Shown here: positions 25,865-37,039 of the stretch, one piece after another
Layout of the letters: each line of letters opens with the position of its first letter
Numbering within the stretch: the first letter of the stretch is position 1
Assembly (NCBI RefSeq): GCF_030864355.1
Contig: NC_083395.1
Location: 2,976,001 to 3,040,000, forward strand
Reading direction: 5' to 3'
Length of the DNA: 64,000 nucleotides
Source: Cutaneotrichosporon cavernicola
Lineage: Eukaryota > Basidiomycota > Tremellomycetes > Trichosporonales > Trichosporonaceae
Translations under genes and position numbers: made by a program
The notes under the pieces: generated by a model
Told to the model about the DNA's origin: nothing
Seen by the model: only the letters and a program-made list of their open reading frames with translations
Databases searched by the model: none

Positions 25865-26958
25865 ATGTCGGACGAGCGCGAGACTAAAGATGAGCGTCGG
25901 GCGAGGAGGGCAGCTAAGAATGAGGTTAGTTGGAGGAGGTTAAAACTAACTAACGGCAGGGGAAGGCGCGTGCAGTTGAGGCCCGGACGGCCGAGGTGAT
26001 GGACCCCGCCCCAGAGATGAAGGAGACTAAGGAGGAGCGCAAGGCGAGGAAGGCGGCCAAGAAAGAGGTTAGCTTAGATTTTTTTAGTGGCAGCTAACGA
26101 CAGGAGAAGGCCCGCGCGGAGGCTTCTGAAGCGAAGGAAGGCGCAGCCGAGGTCCCGGAGACAAAGGAGACCAAGGAAGAGACCAAGGAGGAGCGCAAGG
26201 CGAAGAAACGCGCCGGCAAGGAGGTCAGCTACTTGAACACGGAGGAGCTGACAACAGGCAAAGGCCAAGACTGTCGAGGAAGGTGATGCCAAGGAGAAGA
26301 AGGATAAGAAGCGCAAGCGCGACGAGCCCGCCGAGCCTCCCAAGAAGAAGGTCGCGCTCGACATGTCTGCCCCGATCTTTGCGGACGAGAACCTGTCCGA
26401 CCCGGCCAAGAAGGGTTCGTCTGCCTTTCAATAAATTGAATGGAGCTCAATGGTTTCTGCTAAATAGCTGACCCCAGCGATTCACTACGCGCAGCAGTTT
26501 GGCACCGCAGCGTGGAAGTTCAACAAGGCCCGACAGGGGTGGTTGTTGCGCAACTTGTGGAGCGAGGTTCCGGACGAGCATGTCGCTGTTGTTGTGGCAT
26601 ACCTCAAGACTGTGATGGGCGGTGTGCGCGGGGTGAGTCCACGGCCAGCTTGAGAACTTGACATGGAGCTGATGAGCAGGCGTTGGCCACCAAGGCTATG
26701 GAGTACGCTAAGGACGAGGTGGTGGAGGAGAAGACGGAGGAGAAGACGGAGGAGAAGACGGAGGAGAAGACGGAGGAGAAGACGGAGGAGAAGACGGAGG
26801 AGAAGACGGAGGAGACGGTGGAGGGGGAAGAGAAGAGTAAGGAAGAGGGCAAGGAAGACAAGGAGGAGGCCGACCCCTCTGATGCCGAGGAGCGCGCACG
26901 GCGAAGGGAGCGTGCTCGCCAGCTTCTTGAGGCGATGGGCGAGTCGTACAGCACATAG
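25865..26958 (+). CDS. WKF-domain nucleolar-type protein (C7orf50-like)
   Basis: The N-terminal half is built from small exons of similar content: each starts with a KA(R/K) step and ends in a basic AAKNE, AAKKE or RAGKE module, separated by phase-0 introns of about 35 nt (exon 1 is 25865-25924). A Lys-rich stretch KKDKKRKRDEP looks like a nuclear or nucleolar signal. The conserved part is AIHYAQQFGTAAWKFNKARQ followed by GWLLRNLWSEVPDEHVAVVVAYL, which matches the WKF domain (PF10180) of human C7orf50. The C-terminus carries seven near-perfect KTEE units and a charged helix. The biochemical role of the family is not known; I infer a nucleolar location from the basic composition. It is a plus-strand gene convergent with the CID gene. 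Confidence 0.72.
26725..26817 (+). repeat. 12-bp coding tandem repeat (KTEE units)
   Basis: The unit GAGGAGAAGACG is repeated about seven times in frame, giving KTEE repeats in the WKF-domain protein. The near-identity of copies suggests recent slippage, so copy number probably varies between strains. Confidence 0.85.
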
Positions 26959-27034
26959 CCATGTTCAGTTTCCATCTTCTTCACGTGAAAGGCGTTGCAT
27001 ATCATCAACATGCACTAAAATACATCTAACTAAT

Positions 27035-27076
27035 CTACTGGAACCCGCCCATACCCATACCTCCCATACCCATGCC

Positions 27077-27122
<46 letters not shown>

Positions 27123-29190
27123 CCCTCGGAGCCCGTACCACCCATGCTACCCATGCCGCTCATCTGCGCCACCATGAACTGCATGAGTTCCATCTGGTTG
27201 GGTTCTTGTCCTGTTGACGCGCGCCACGCTTCTCCCAGAGCAGCCCAGCAGGCCCCATCGCCGGCGTTGAACGTTGACCAGTCAAAGGTCTCTAGCGTCG
27301 ATCCAGTCTGGAAGCCCCCATTACGGGTCTCATCCCGCTCGCGAGTTTGGGACTGTGAGCCGCGACGCGGGAGAGGCATATTGGCGCTCTGCGGGATTGG
27401 GCGGGGCGGAAGGCCGTCGGGTTTCGGGGGCAGTGTGCTCCTCCCCTCGCTTGGGGGACGGTCGCGCGATCGATCGCGAGGACCAACCTTGGGTTCACGA
27501 GAGTCACGTGGGTCACGGGGGAGATCGCGCTCACGGGGTTCGCATCCACGCGCTTCGCGCGGGTCGCGAGGATTACGGTCGCGCGGATAATCACGATCGC
27601 GGCCATGATCCTTGTGCTCGCGGTCGCGCTCACGGTCGCGCGGGTCTCGGTATTCTCGCGGGTCGCGGTCACGTGTTGGGTACTCGCGCTCGCGAGGATC
27701 ACGTCTTGAGTCGCGATCGAAGTCTCTGTGGCGCATGTCACGATCACGGTCGCGGTCGCCTTCGCGGTCGCGATCCCAGCTCCCACGCCTTGGGTCGCGG
27801 TCACGAAAGCCCCGCGGATCACGCTCCCGATAGTCGTCCCGCGGACGGTCGTGCCAGCGGTCGGGTGAGCGAGAACGCCGACGTTCACGCCCGTCACCGC
27901 TGCGGTCAACTGGTGGGTGGCCGTTCAGGTCATCTTTGGGACGCGGGGGGAGCGATTGTGTTGCGGTTGGCTGCAGCGGTTGCGGTTTCTGGCCGAGAGT
28001 CGCGCCCAAGTTTGCGAGTGCAGCCAGGCTCGCAGTGTCAAGGTTCGGGGTTGTGGGTTTCCGCACGTTGGCGAGCACGGCGTCGAGGGCAGCATTGGAT
28101 TGCCTACTTTCTGTCAGTCTCACATCAGCAATACTTGGACCTACGGAACCGGAGCGGCGACAGGTTCAGGCTCCTCCTTGACGACGCCTAGCATGGCCAT
28201 GATTTCTGGCGGAAGCTGACCCTGCTGCTGATGAGGCGCGGGTGAGTGCGACTTAGGCGTGCCGCCCATCGTGCGCGCGTATCTCTCGATGAGGTGGAAC
28301 GGTGGTGGCTCGACCGGTGTCGTGGAACGTGCTACGGTCTCAGCTGATGCAACGAACGAAGGACAAGGAAGGGAGCACGGCACCTGGGAGGGCCATCTAG
28401 CGTGTAGAACGGATGCATGCGGTCGGCCGCGCCTACAACCGAGTAGATGTAGATACGGGAGGCGGCGATGGAGTAGCTCGTGATGCTCTGCCGTGCCATA
28501 ATATGCCAGTTGCCTTGCAGGTCCACGCGCATGTGTGTGTGTGTGGTATGTGAGGCGAATCGCGTCAAGTCAAGATATTTACCTGGTTTCTGTGCCACTG
28601 GGCCAAGTGGCGAGCGTGATCCTGGTGTTGATGCAGCCGCGATCCGAGCTGCTAGTTGACTGACACATGGGTCGGGAAAGGTCGAGCCCTTCCTCCAGAT
28701 TTCCACAACCTTGCGCGTCTTGTCCTGCTGGTCAGTGCGCACGTCCCGAGAGCCCGAGAGTTGTGGCCAAACTAAACTCACCCGGCCGTCCGACCAGACC
28801 CCTCCTTTCCCATCGTCGACCATGCCCTGGATCCACTCGTCAACCACGGCCTCCATCTTGGCTAGCAGGCCTGCGGGTGTGCCCCGGCCACGGTCAGTCG
28901 ACACTTGCGTACCCGCGGCCTTGGCCTTGGCAGCGCGAGCGATCGCGTCAAACACATAGAGCGAGCTGATGCGCGCGGTGCTTGCAGGCGGAAGTGATGT
29001 GTTTAGCTTCAGCAGCGATGTCACCAGCTCGTGGTCATGTGCTACCGCCTTCAAGGCAAGTTCCTGGAGATCCTTGACCTTGCTGCCAGAGAGGCGGCTG
29101 TTGACCACTGTCCGTTCGAGCAGCGTGTCAAACGCCTGGTGTTAGCTGACAGACATCATCGCAGCTCACCTTGAGGAGGTCGTCTGCCAT
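27035..29190 (-). CDS. RNA polymerase II CTD-interacting domain (CID) protein with RD/RE-rich region
   Basis: The protein starts MADDLLK (exon ending at 29170), then AFDTLLERTVVNSRLSGSK, KVKDLQELALKAV and ISSLYVFDAIARAAKAKA, followed by GGVWSDGR and KTRKVVEIWRKGSTF. This is the eight-helix CID (RPR) fold seen in Pcf11, Nrd1, Rtt103 and SCAF proteins, which binds the phosphorylated CTD of Pol II. The middle is a long run of Arg-Asp/Arg-Glu dipeptides typical of splicing-associated RS/RD proteins. The C-terminus has an FDWSTFNAGDGACWAALGEAW segment, then a Met-Gly repeat. No RRM was seen. I infer a role in co-transcriptional RNA processing or termination. An exon around 28390-28530 is uncertain: it may be coding or intronic. 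Confidence 0.78.
27046..27121. repeat. hexanucleotide repeat (ACCCAT)n
   Basis: About ten copies of ACCCAT with a few variants code for the Met-Gly repeat at the C-terminus of the minus-strand CID protein. Confidence 0.85.
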
Positions 29191-29539
29191 GCTTTCGAAG
29201 TGACAGGGTTTACCTTTGTTGTTAGAGGGAAGGATCAAAGATTGGGGGATGGAGGTTGTTATGGTTCCAACTGTACGCCATTGTGGAATGAATTCATCGC
29301 CTCGCATACTAGACTAGGCTCAACCTCACCCAAGTCCACTTGGAGCTATCGCCGTAAATTTCCGCTGTGGCAGTGGTTAACAGACGATGACGTAGTGTGA
29401 CAAGGGATGGGATCTGCACGCGTGTAACTGTACACGTTACAAACGTAACAACTCCGCGCGGCCTGCAATCAATTAAGAGAGAACGAAAGAACGCCAAAGT
29501 TAACAACACTCCTCACACTCATTCCTTTCGCACCTAACC
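29191..29539. promoter_or_regulatory. divergent promoter, CID gene and BAP31-like gene
   Basis: 350 bases between the two start codons. No clear TATA box. The last 70 bases before 29540 contain TTCGCACCTAACC. No coding sequence is supported. Confidence 0.4.
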
Positions 29540-30822
29540 ATGACGGTAAGCTGAGCTCTCATCCCAAGCTAACCCCAGCTATACTACACCTGTACGCGAG
29601 CAACAACACCCGGAACTGACTTCAGTGTGTTTCGCGCTCCTCATGGCCGAGGTGGGCCTCTTCACAACCATCATCGCACCCATGCCCTTCACCATGCGCA
29701 AGCGGTTCGTGTGACTCGCCGGCGCGACTGACATGCAGCCTGATGCACTTCTTGAGCGAGAACCCCATCATCGCCAAGATCCAGTACGGCGTGAGTTTTC
29801 CCTGACTGCGGAGCGAAGAGCGGCGCTGACCCCAGCTCAAAATCACCTTCATGTGCGCTCACGACGCGGGGATCCTACTGACGGACCAGTTTCATCGCGG
29901 TGCTCTTCGTTGACGCCCTCCAGCGCATGGTCCGCATTGCGCAGGAGGGCGCAAAGGCCAAGGCGCAGCCTGATATCACTGACGCGCGTACCGAGGTCAC
30001 GTAGTACGTCCTCACTCTTTTGGTACGGAGGATATAACTGACTCTCAGCGCCGCTCGCCGTTTCTACGCACAGCGTAACCGTGAGTACTTCGCGTGCATG
30101 GCCTTGGTGTTAAAGGGGATGGAGGGGGATCTGGGTTCGCAGAACCGCCGTGCCGACGTCCAGTTCGTGGATCTCGCGCAACGCGGCGTGTTGAGGCCAA
30201 AGGCCGGCAGGAATATCATGAATTACTCTTCTCGTCGCCCGAGCGCACCCGGTAAACATGGTGGCACGCTCCCGGTAGCTGGTTGCTTCACGCTCACCTT
30301 TTTGGCCCTCCCTTGTCCGAGAATCCCCGCTGACATCCAGTCTACCTCACTGGTGCGACTCTCTTCCTCTCGCTCATCCTCTCGCGTGTCTTCTACATCC
30401 TCCTCGACTTTATCAACACTCAGGAGCAGCTGAACGCCCTCTCATCCAAGACGGCCAAGGGATCGCAGGCCGCCGGCGAGACCGAGGAGCTCCGCAAGCG
30501 TGTGCGCGAGCTCGAGGCGCAGCTCAAGACGTCTCAGGCCCAGGGGCGCGACTTTGACACGCTCAAGAAGCAGGCGTCCCAACAGGCCAACGAGTACAAC
30601 CGTCTCGCTGACGAGCACATTAAGGCTGTGAGTTCAAACACTGTCAAGGCGGATGCAAGCGACGATAACATGATGCCCGGCGGTATCGCGGGATGGGCGT
30701 CGTGGGCGGCTTCGTCCACTGTCCGCCGCCGCAGCAACCGCAGTTGAAGATGAAGATGGCAAGTGGCAAGAACGCAATTGACGGTCCAGACCGGCGCCAA
30801 GTCGGACAAGAAAGCCGACTAA
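29540..30822 (+). CDS. BAP31/Yet-family endoplasmic reticulum membrane protein
   Basis: The start codon is in a very short exon, ATGACG before a GTAAGC donor, joined to LYYT and then LCFALLMAEVGLFTTIIAPM. Further small exons give LMHFLSENPIIAKIQYG, FIAVLFVDALQRMVRIAQEG, TAARRFYAQRN and LYLTGATLFLSLILSRVFYI. That is three membrane spans with the MTLYYxLxFALLxAE start typical of BAP31 and yeast Yet1/Yet3. A coiled coil follows (EELRKRVRELEAQLKTSQAQ), ending in the short KSDKKAD tail, which resembles the family's dilysine-type ER retrieval ends, though the final residue is Asp. The protein should sit in the ER and assist sorting of membrane proteins. The last exon is placed by the acceptor GACGGTCCAG at about 30790. 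Confidence 0.88.
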
Positions 30823-32128
30823 ACCTGTTCCGACCTTCGAGCAGATAGATGGCAGTCAAGTCTCTGTCGCCTACTCGTCCACACACGTACCAGAATCGAT
30901 AGTCATATGATAGAATTCGAATGTACACCCTCGAAACCGTTGCAAGTTTTCTCGAGACTTTAATGGTTCATTATTAGTGTCGATGGGTCAGCTGGGGAAG
31001 CAGTGGGTTGCCTAGAAGGGTTGATTTTGTGTACCTCTGCCAACATTGGGCCTGGTCCAGATCCGCAGGGATTACGACCATCTGTGATAAGATCGATCAG
31101 AGGGATGATGTCTATGACGGCACAGGCACTGTCCCTTGGTGTCATTATATTCGCCGAAGAACCAGACACTCCACTTGTTTGCAGTCTCAAAAGGTGCGGC
31201 CAGACATCTTCCCTTCAGTTGCAGGGTCAGAGCATCCGAAGGGAAGTCAGTATGCCGAATGGGGCGAAGACGACATAACCAGCAACAACTGAGTCGGCTT
31301 GCGCGACGGCCACGTCTCAGGACATGATCACTACGTGCATCATTACAATGCTCGCCAGGGGCGCGTGACTATTAAAGGGAGCCACAACAACACGGGGCGG
31401 ACCTGGCGCCCTCCCGCACCCAATCCTCGTTACCTATGTAGAGGCGAGGGGGGGTTGACGGGGACTCGTAGTCCCGGCTGGCGCCGAGCGGTGGGGTCGT
31501 GTTGGACGTGGTAAGGGGTAGAGGGTGGAGGAGGGTGAAGGGAGTATGAACAGAGAAGAAGGGAGCGATGCCGTTGTGGCACGAGAGTCGTCCCAAGAGT
31601 AGGAAGCGCGCGAGGAATAGGCGCTTGGAGAGCAGCTCACGAGCTGCGGAGCGTGACCGATTCGAGAGAGTCGAAGGGCGGGACGCGCGGGGGGTATATT
31701 AGGGATGGGCGGAGCTTGTAATCGAGACCGGATGCTTGAACGTGGTTGTGAGGAAATCTGGAATGGAGCGGTGAGACGCAGATGAGGGAAATGAATGGGG
31801 TCGTGAATGGGGAGGAGGGGGACCATCGCAGGGGACGAGTGTTGAGAGAGTGAATAACGAAGGTGAATGGAGGTCGTGGTGGAGCATTGATAACCGGCGC
31901 CGCGACTCCGGCGAACCAAGAGCTGGCAGTGCAGCGACGTCTGTCGAGCTGTGGGGGTTCCTTGGCGCGCTGAACAGAAGAGCTCCAACGCATCCGCGAC
32001 CGCTGCTGCCATCCACCTCTTCGCCTTCTCTTACACGTCACTTCTCCACCGCCTTCAGAGCATGACAAGGCACCTTGACAATGTAGGGTAACAGCCACGT
32101 CGCCGTCGATCACGCTTGACTTGCTCCA
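30823..32128. other. intergenic between convergent genes, no supported gene
   Basis: 1.3 kb between the BAP31-like and casein kinase I stops. Open frames at 31003-31292 (plus), 30960-31190 (minus) and 31434-32012 (minus, Ser/Pro-rich) are present, but none has splice context or a recognisable domain. The right part is purine/pyrimidine-skewed. Confidence 0.4.
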
Positions 32129-33293
32129 TTACCAGGCTCCGCTGCGAGGGTCGCGCGCGTCCTTGCGCGTCTGGGAGCGCAGCTGGCGCTGCTGCGAGTC
32201 GACCTGCGAGTCCTGGACCTGGCCACCAAGGTGAGCGTCGGCGACAACACGGCGCTTCTGCTGCTGCATGAACGTCTGCTCGTCGTCCTTGGGGGGAGGG
32301 GGCTGGACCGACCAGTCGAAGACGTAGTCGTACTGGAACCCCTCGCGGACGAAGAGATCGCGGAAGAGCTTGCGGAGGTACGAGTAGTCGGGCTTGTCGT
32401 CGAAGCGGAGCGAGCGGCAGTAGTTGAGGTAGATGGCGAACTCGTTCGGGAAGCCGCGACAGAGAATGTCGGTGGGTGTGGTCATCTTCTTCTCCATGAT
32501 GCGGTCGTACTTCTGCTTCTTGGTCGCGGCCTTGAGACCCTGCCACGGGAGCTGTCCACGGAGGAAGTACATGAGTACGTAGCCGAGCGACTCGAGGTCG
32601 TCGCGACGGGACTGCTCGACACCCAGGTGGGTGTTGATCGAGGTGTAACGGGCAGTGCCGGTGAGGTTCTTGTTCTCACGGTAGGGGATGTGCAGGTGCG
32701 TCTTGGGGTCACGGTACTTCTTGGCGAGACCGAAGTCGATGACGTTGACCTGGTTGCCCCTCTTGCCAATGCCCATGAGGAAGTTGTCCGGCTTGATGTC
32801 GCGGTGGATAAAGTTGCGCGAGTGGATATACTCGACACGCGAGATCAGCTGATCGGCAAGGAGCAGGACCGTCTTCAAGCTGAACTTGCGGTTGCAGAAG
32901 TTGAACAGGTCCTCAAGCGAAGGGCCGCTATTGTTGCGTCAGCCTTTGAAACGGTGCTACGACCCGATCTCAACTCACAGAAGGTCAAGAACCATGGCGT
33001 TGTAGTCGCACTCGGTACCATACCAGCGGACGAATGGGACGCCGACGCCACCGGCGAGCGACTTGTACACCTTGGACTCATACTCAAGCTGAGGGTGCTT
33101 GGCCTTGACCGACTCGAGCTTGATGGCAACCTCCTCGCCTGATACGATGTTGACACCGAGGTAGATGTCACCTGAGGTGAGCCTGGGCCATCTCGCGCAC
33201 CCCGCCCCACCGCTTGAACTCACCAAACGAGCCGCTGCCGATCTTCTTGCCGATGCGGTACTTGCCGCCGACACGGAGGTCCATGGAAGACAT
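32129..33293 (-). CDS. casein kinase I (CK1 delta/epsilon, Hhp1-like)
   Basis: Exons read [19 protein letters not shown], with the Gly loop GSGSFG, then [51 protein letters not shown] with catalytic Asp, [10 protein letters not shown], the CK1-specific [20 protein letters not shown] in place of APE, and LPWQGLKA. The kinase domain is followed by only about 50 residues ending in [10 protein letters not shown] short tail without Cys-Cys suggests a soluble nuclear/cytoplasmic Hhp1/CK1-delta type rather than the palmitoylated Yck type. Such kinases act in DNA repair, vesicle traffic and ribosome maturation. Two introns interrupt the N-terminal half. The start is the first ATG of the conserved region; an upstream leader of unknown length extends toward 33.6 kb. 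Confidence 0.92.
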
Positions 33294-34087
33294 CTTGGGT
33301 AGTGAGGTCTGCGTCAGGGCAGCGCGATAGGAAGCCATGGAGGCGGGATAAGGGTCGCACAGGTGGCGACGGGATGGTAGCGCAGAACGAGGCGTGGTGA
33401 AGGCGGTTTGAAGAGAGGGGAAAGTGGCGATGTTTAAGCACGGAGTTGTTACCGAATGTGCAAGGCGGTGACCAGTGGAGGAATGGAGAATAATGGAGCG
33501 TTGGTTCCAACAGGGGAGGGAGCACGTATTGCGGACAGCCGATTCGCAACGTAGACGGGATGATAATGGTGACGAAGATAAAGGGAAGGACGGGGAAGGG
33601 CGATTCCAGGCAAAGAGACACGGTCAGTGATCAAATTTAAAACGACGACGACTCCACGTCACATCAACACCCGGCCACCGCTTGACATGCACTGTCAGAG
33701 TTGAGTGCCAATGGCGCGCACGCAGTGCACATGGGCATGCACAGTGCCCTCTCCAATACCTGGCGCAAAACGCGGGGCATGAGAGTGACCGTCCTGCGGG
33801 GAGATGGTTGGGGCACAGTGGTTTGGGCCGAGAACACGAGCGCTTGGACATACCTTGTGTTGGAGCTGTTGGGTTATGATGTAGATTGACGCTTCTCAGG
33901 TGTGCGTGCGTCGTGAATGCGAGAGGAGAGGAGGGAAGGAAGAAGGGGTTGAGGAAGGAAGAGTGGTTGGGTGGAAGGTGTGGGATGAAGGACTGTTGTG
34001 TGGATGCGAAGGGTAAGGAGGGTTGCAGGCGGCGGTGGATAGGGAGAGAGGCGTGAGAGGGGGTCGGTGCGTTCCAAGGCGAGGTGA

Positions 34088-34123
34088 TTACGCGGGGATA
34101 GTGTAGTTACGCGGGGATAGTGC
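34088..34123. repeat. 18-bp tandem duplication
   Basis: TTACGCGGGGATAGTG occurs twice, back to back, with one-base differences at the joins. It lies in the CK1/UMP1 upstream region. Confidence 0.7.
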
Positions 34124-34727
34124 AGTTGGAAGTCGCATTAGTCGAAGCGTAACACGAGACGAGGTACAGTCGAGCCTCGAGCAATGCGTGTTCAAATGTG
34201 ATCGAACCAGATTGGAACAATGAGGGGAAAACGGCGGACAATCAATCAAATAAGAGGAGCAAGCGGGCCAAGGGCGTCGATGAGGGGCGTGTGTCAGCCA
34301 ATGCTCACAGTGACCAGATAATAGATGATGGGGATGGGTATGCAGAGACGTGACGAAGCGCAGTACGAGTGCTGTGCATCTGTGGTTGGGGCACACTGCG
34401 CACCAGTCACTAATGCTCAATTCACGCGACGGGAAGCAATAAAGGCGGGGAGGAACGGGAGGGTTGGGCGTATGCGGGGCAGGAGGAAGGATTTGAGGTA
34501 GGCAGTTCAAGCACAAGACTTACGAGGTGTCGCGATGACGAGGAGAGAGTTGCAACAGTGGATGATAGGTTGGTTGGGACTACTGTGCAGAGAGTGTAGA
34601 GGGAGTGAGAATAAGAGGGAAGGATGGATAGCTAGTAGGAGAGGACGAGGGAGGAGTAGGAGAAGAGAATTGAATGCCCGTAGAGGATTGATTAGATGAC
34701 AGCTGACCAGACGGCCAAGTGGCTTGG

Positions 34728-34800
34728 GTGGGTTGAATGGGTTGAATGGGTTGGTTGACTGGGTAGTCTAGGTAGCCTGGGTAGCCCGGGTAGCCTGAGT
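34728..34800. repeat. GGGTTGAAT and GGGTAGCCT tandem simple repeats
   Basis: Three copies of a GGGTTGAAT-like unit are followed by three copies of a GGGTAGCCT-like unit. Confidence 0.6.
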
Positions 34801-35119
34801 ATAAGGTGAGTGGTAGCACGTAGCTGGGTGGCTCCCAGCTTTGTCTTGGACTGGTGGATGGCTGATGGGTGGCCAGATCAGCCCTTTCTATCCCTGGGTG
34901 GTTCATTGCCCATGGCCTTACATGGCCTAAGGGACCAAAGTGAAGGCAGTGAAGAATGGCACTAGCGCACACCCAGCCAAACACACTGCCACTGGAAATA
35001 TCTCCGCAATCTCCGGAGGCCGCGTGTACGCGTAGAGTGAGCGTCATCGATGGAGGTCGTTCATGATCGAGAACAAGACGGCTGCTGCTGCTGCAACAAC
35101 AACATCAACAACAGTCAAC

Positions 35120-35931
35120 ATGGTGAGCAACAACATTATGACGCAAAGACACAGCTTACATTGCAGTCGCTCCGTGTTGCGCCACCAACCGTTAACAATG
35201 CTCGCGAGGAGTACACGGTCTCCACAAAGGTACGAATATGACCTTCGCTGTTGCTGGTTGTTACGCAGGTGCAACGGGCGCACTTGGGCGGAGGCCGTGT
35301 CATCTCGCTAAGAGATATCCGATGCGCCCACCGACGTCGGCATTATCGTGTTCCCGGTGCGCGCGGACGCGCGGACGGGTGTCACCCCAACCGTCAACCG
35401 TGTCCGCGCCTCAAACTACCCTTCCTCCGGTGACTCCCGTTGACATGCCAGGCCACCAACCACCCGCTTACCGGCACCCACGACGCTTTCCGCTATGGGC
35501 CAACATCGGCTGCCCAGATTGTTGCCGCGGGCAACGCCAGCCCCCTCCAGGCGCGTCTCGAGAAGGTGATCTGATAATCCCAAAAGCTAGGCTGACACCA
35601 GTGGGCCGAGACGCAGGCGCAGCTGCGTCAGACCATCCAGCGCCAGACGTTTGGTATGGCTGTGCCCCTCCGTCAGGCAATGGAGGTTAAGATCGCCAAG
35701 GAGGTAAGCCCCCATCGCACACGACGACTGACTTCACAGGAGCTGCACCACCCGGCCATGCTCTCCGCCACCCCGTCCGGCCTTCCCCTTGGGGGAACAC
35801 ACAACCTCGCCCTCGAAATCCTCCAGGGCAAGGACGAGGGGCTTGACGAGACGGACTTTATGAGCGGCGGCGCGGACCTGCGCGAGATCCTCGACGTCAA
35901 CGCCGTGATGGAGCGCAGCCGTGGCATTTAG
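35120..35931 (+). CDS. UMP1: proteasome maturation factor Ump1/POMP
   Basis: The first exon is only the ATG (35120-35122) before a GTGAGC donor. The next gives SLRVAPPTVNNAREEYTVST. After an ISDAPTDVGI piece come ATNHPLTGTHDAFRYGPTSA, LQARLEKWAETQAQLRQTIQ, RQTFGMAVPLRQAMEVKI and LHHPAMLSATPSG, ending LALEILQGKDEGLDETDF and VMERSRGI. The RQTFGMAVPLRQAMEVKI block and the EILQGKD step match Ump1 and POMP, the chaperone that helps two half-20S proteasomes join and is then degraded. At least four introns. The second and third introns (around 35229-35315 and 35360-35450) are my best reading; alternative donors there would change about ten residues. Length is about 150 residues, as expected. Confidence 0.82.
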
Positions 35932-36054
35932 ATTGTGTGTAGAGTCATGCATTGTATTAACAGGTCCTGGGTATTCGCACTATCTATGTGAGATGGGAAG
36001 CTGTCAGGCAGCGAGAAATTGGGAGTGTAGCTGTCACAGGAGACTGGTCAACAA

Positions 36055-37039
36055 CTATGCGATAGATGTGTAGCCGCCGCGAGTAGTACGCGGAGGAGGG
36101 GCGTTGCCCTCGCCGCCAAGACGGTAACCGCCGCCCTGGAAGGCACCAGGAGGAGCCGGGTCGTGGGGAGCAGGTGCGTTATCGGTGCTGAGCGTCTGGC
36201 TTCCACCACCTGCCAAACCACCGCTCAGACCGGCTGGCATCCATGCTATCGTCAGCCACGAACAGCAAACATACTAACCAGCAGGCGCGAATCCATGGCT
36301 CCCCCACGCGATCTCTCCGCCACGGTTCCGCAGACTGGTCAAGCCGCCCATGTAGATCGGCACCTTGAGGCACATGATGATGAACGCGACGAGTGTCCGG
36401 AATCCGAATCCTCCCCGAAGTAGGTTGAAGAAGTCGAACAGCCCTGTGAACACGATCATGGTAAGGAAGAACTGTTGTGGCGCGGTGCTCGTGAGCTCGA
36501 ACGAGACTACCCCGAAGAGCTGTTGTTAATCTGAAGTTTGACCCCTTTCAACGCGTAAATCCTTGCCGGGGCTAGCTGTCACGCGGCTGCGATTCAATTA
36601 ATTGAATGTAGCAGCCAGTTGACAACAGGCAACAGATCAAGCCGTACCACCTCCTCGCCGCGTCGTGCTCACCATCAGGGGAAAGTTGTACGAGAACGCC
36701 GGGTTGGCCGCCAGGATGAGGCTGAGCGCCTGCGGTCAGTGTGGTCGGGAGATGCTAGGCATTGGACGTCGTCTCCGTGGGGTTGACTCCTAGCCTTTGG
36801 GCAAAACGAGACGCCGCGGTCGGTCGACTTGCCCGCACTACCTGACACCGTGGGCGAGACGCGCAACACGCCGCTATCGTCATTGCGACGGGTCGAGCAG
36901 CTGCAATTCAGGTAACCTGAATGTATCCGCTGATTTCTGCCCAGGCGGCCAAATCGAGGTAATGGGGTGAGGCACTCACCGCACCCATGCGGACGAGTGG
37001 GATCGCGTCCATGTTTGCAAAGCGTTCGAGGCTGGACAT
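36055..37039 (-). CDS. AGTRAP-like four-span membrane protein
   Basis: Exons join MSSLERFANMDAIPLVRMGA, ALSLILAANPAFSYNFPLM, LFGVVSFELTSTAPQQFFLT, MIVFTGLFDFFNLLRGGFGF, RTLVAFIIMCLKVPIYMGGL and TSLRNRGGEIAWGSHGFAPA, with a Gly/Pro-rich cytosolic tail ending RGGYTSIA. Four hydrophobic segments, then K-P/V-x6-RNRGGE just after the last span, resemble angiotensin II receptor-associated protein (ATRAP/AGTRAP), where the matching end is MYRERGGE. The animal protein modulates receptor traffic; a fungal role is unknown and no receptor partner is implied. The similarity is my own pattern match and could be to another small Golgi/ER family. Introns end in CTGACCGCAG-like and ATTAACAACAG sites. Confidence 0.5.

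Larger units (their letters stand above)
33294..35119. other. long non-coding stretch between CK1 and UMP1
   Basis: 1.8 kb without a supported gene. It is the shared upstream region of two divergent genes and contains simple repeats. Minus-strand frames at 34088-34516 and 34580-35047 are Pro/Ser/Thr-rich and look like translated simple sequence. A long spliced 5' leader of CK1 is possible. Confidence 0.5.

Noticed and set aside
30960..31292. Opposing small frames after the BAP31-like gene
   Set aside because: Both strands look equally plausible and neither has a domain, splice signal or promoter.
31434..32113. Minus-strand Ser/Pro-rich frames downstream of casein kinase I
   Set aside because: They look like translated pyrimidine-rich sequence and have no splice sites or motifs.
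34088..35047. Two minus-strand frames in the CK1/UMP1 gap
   Set aside because: Pro/Thr/Ser repeats come from simple sequence; no gene structure.
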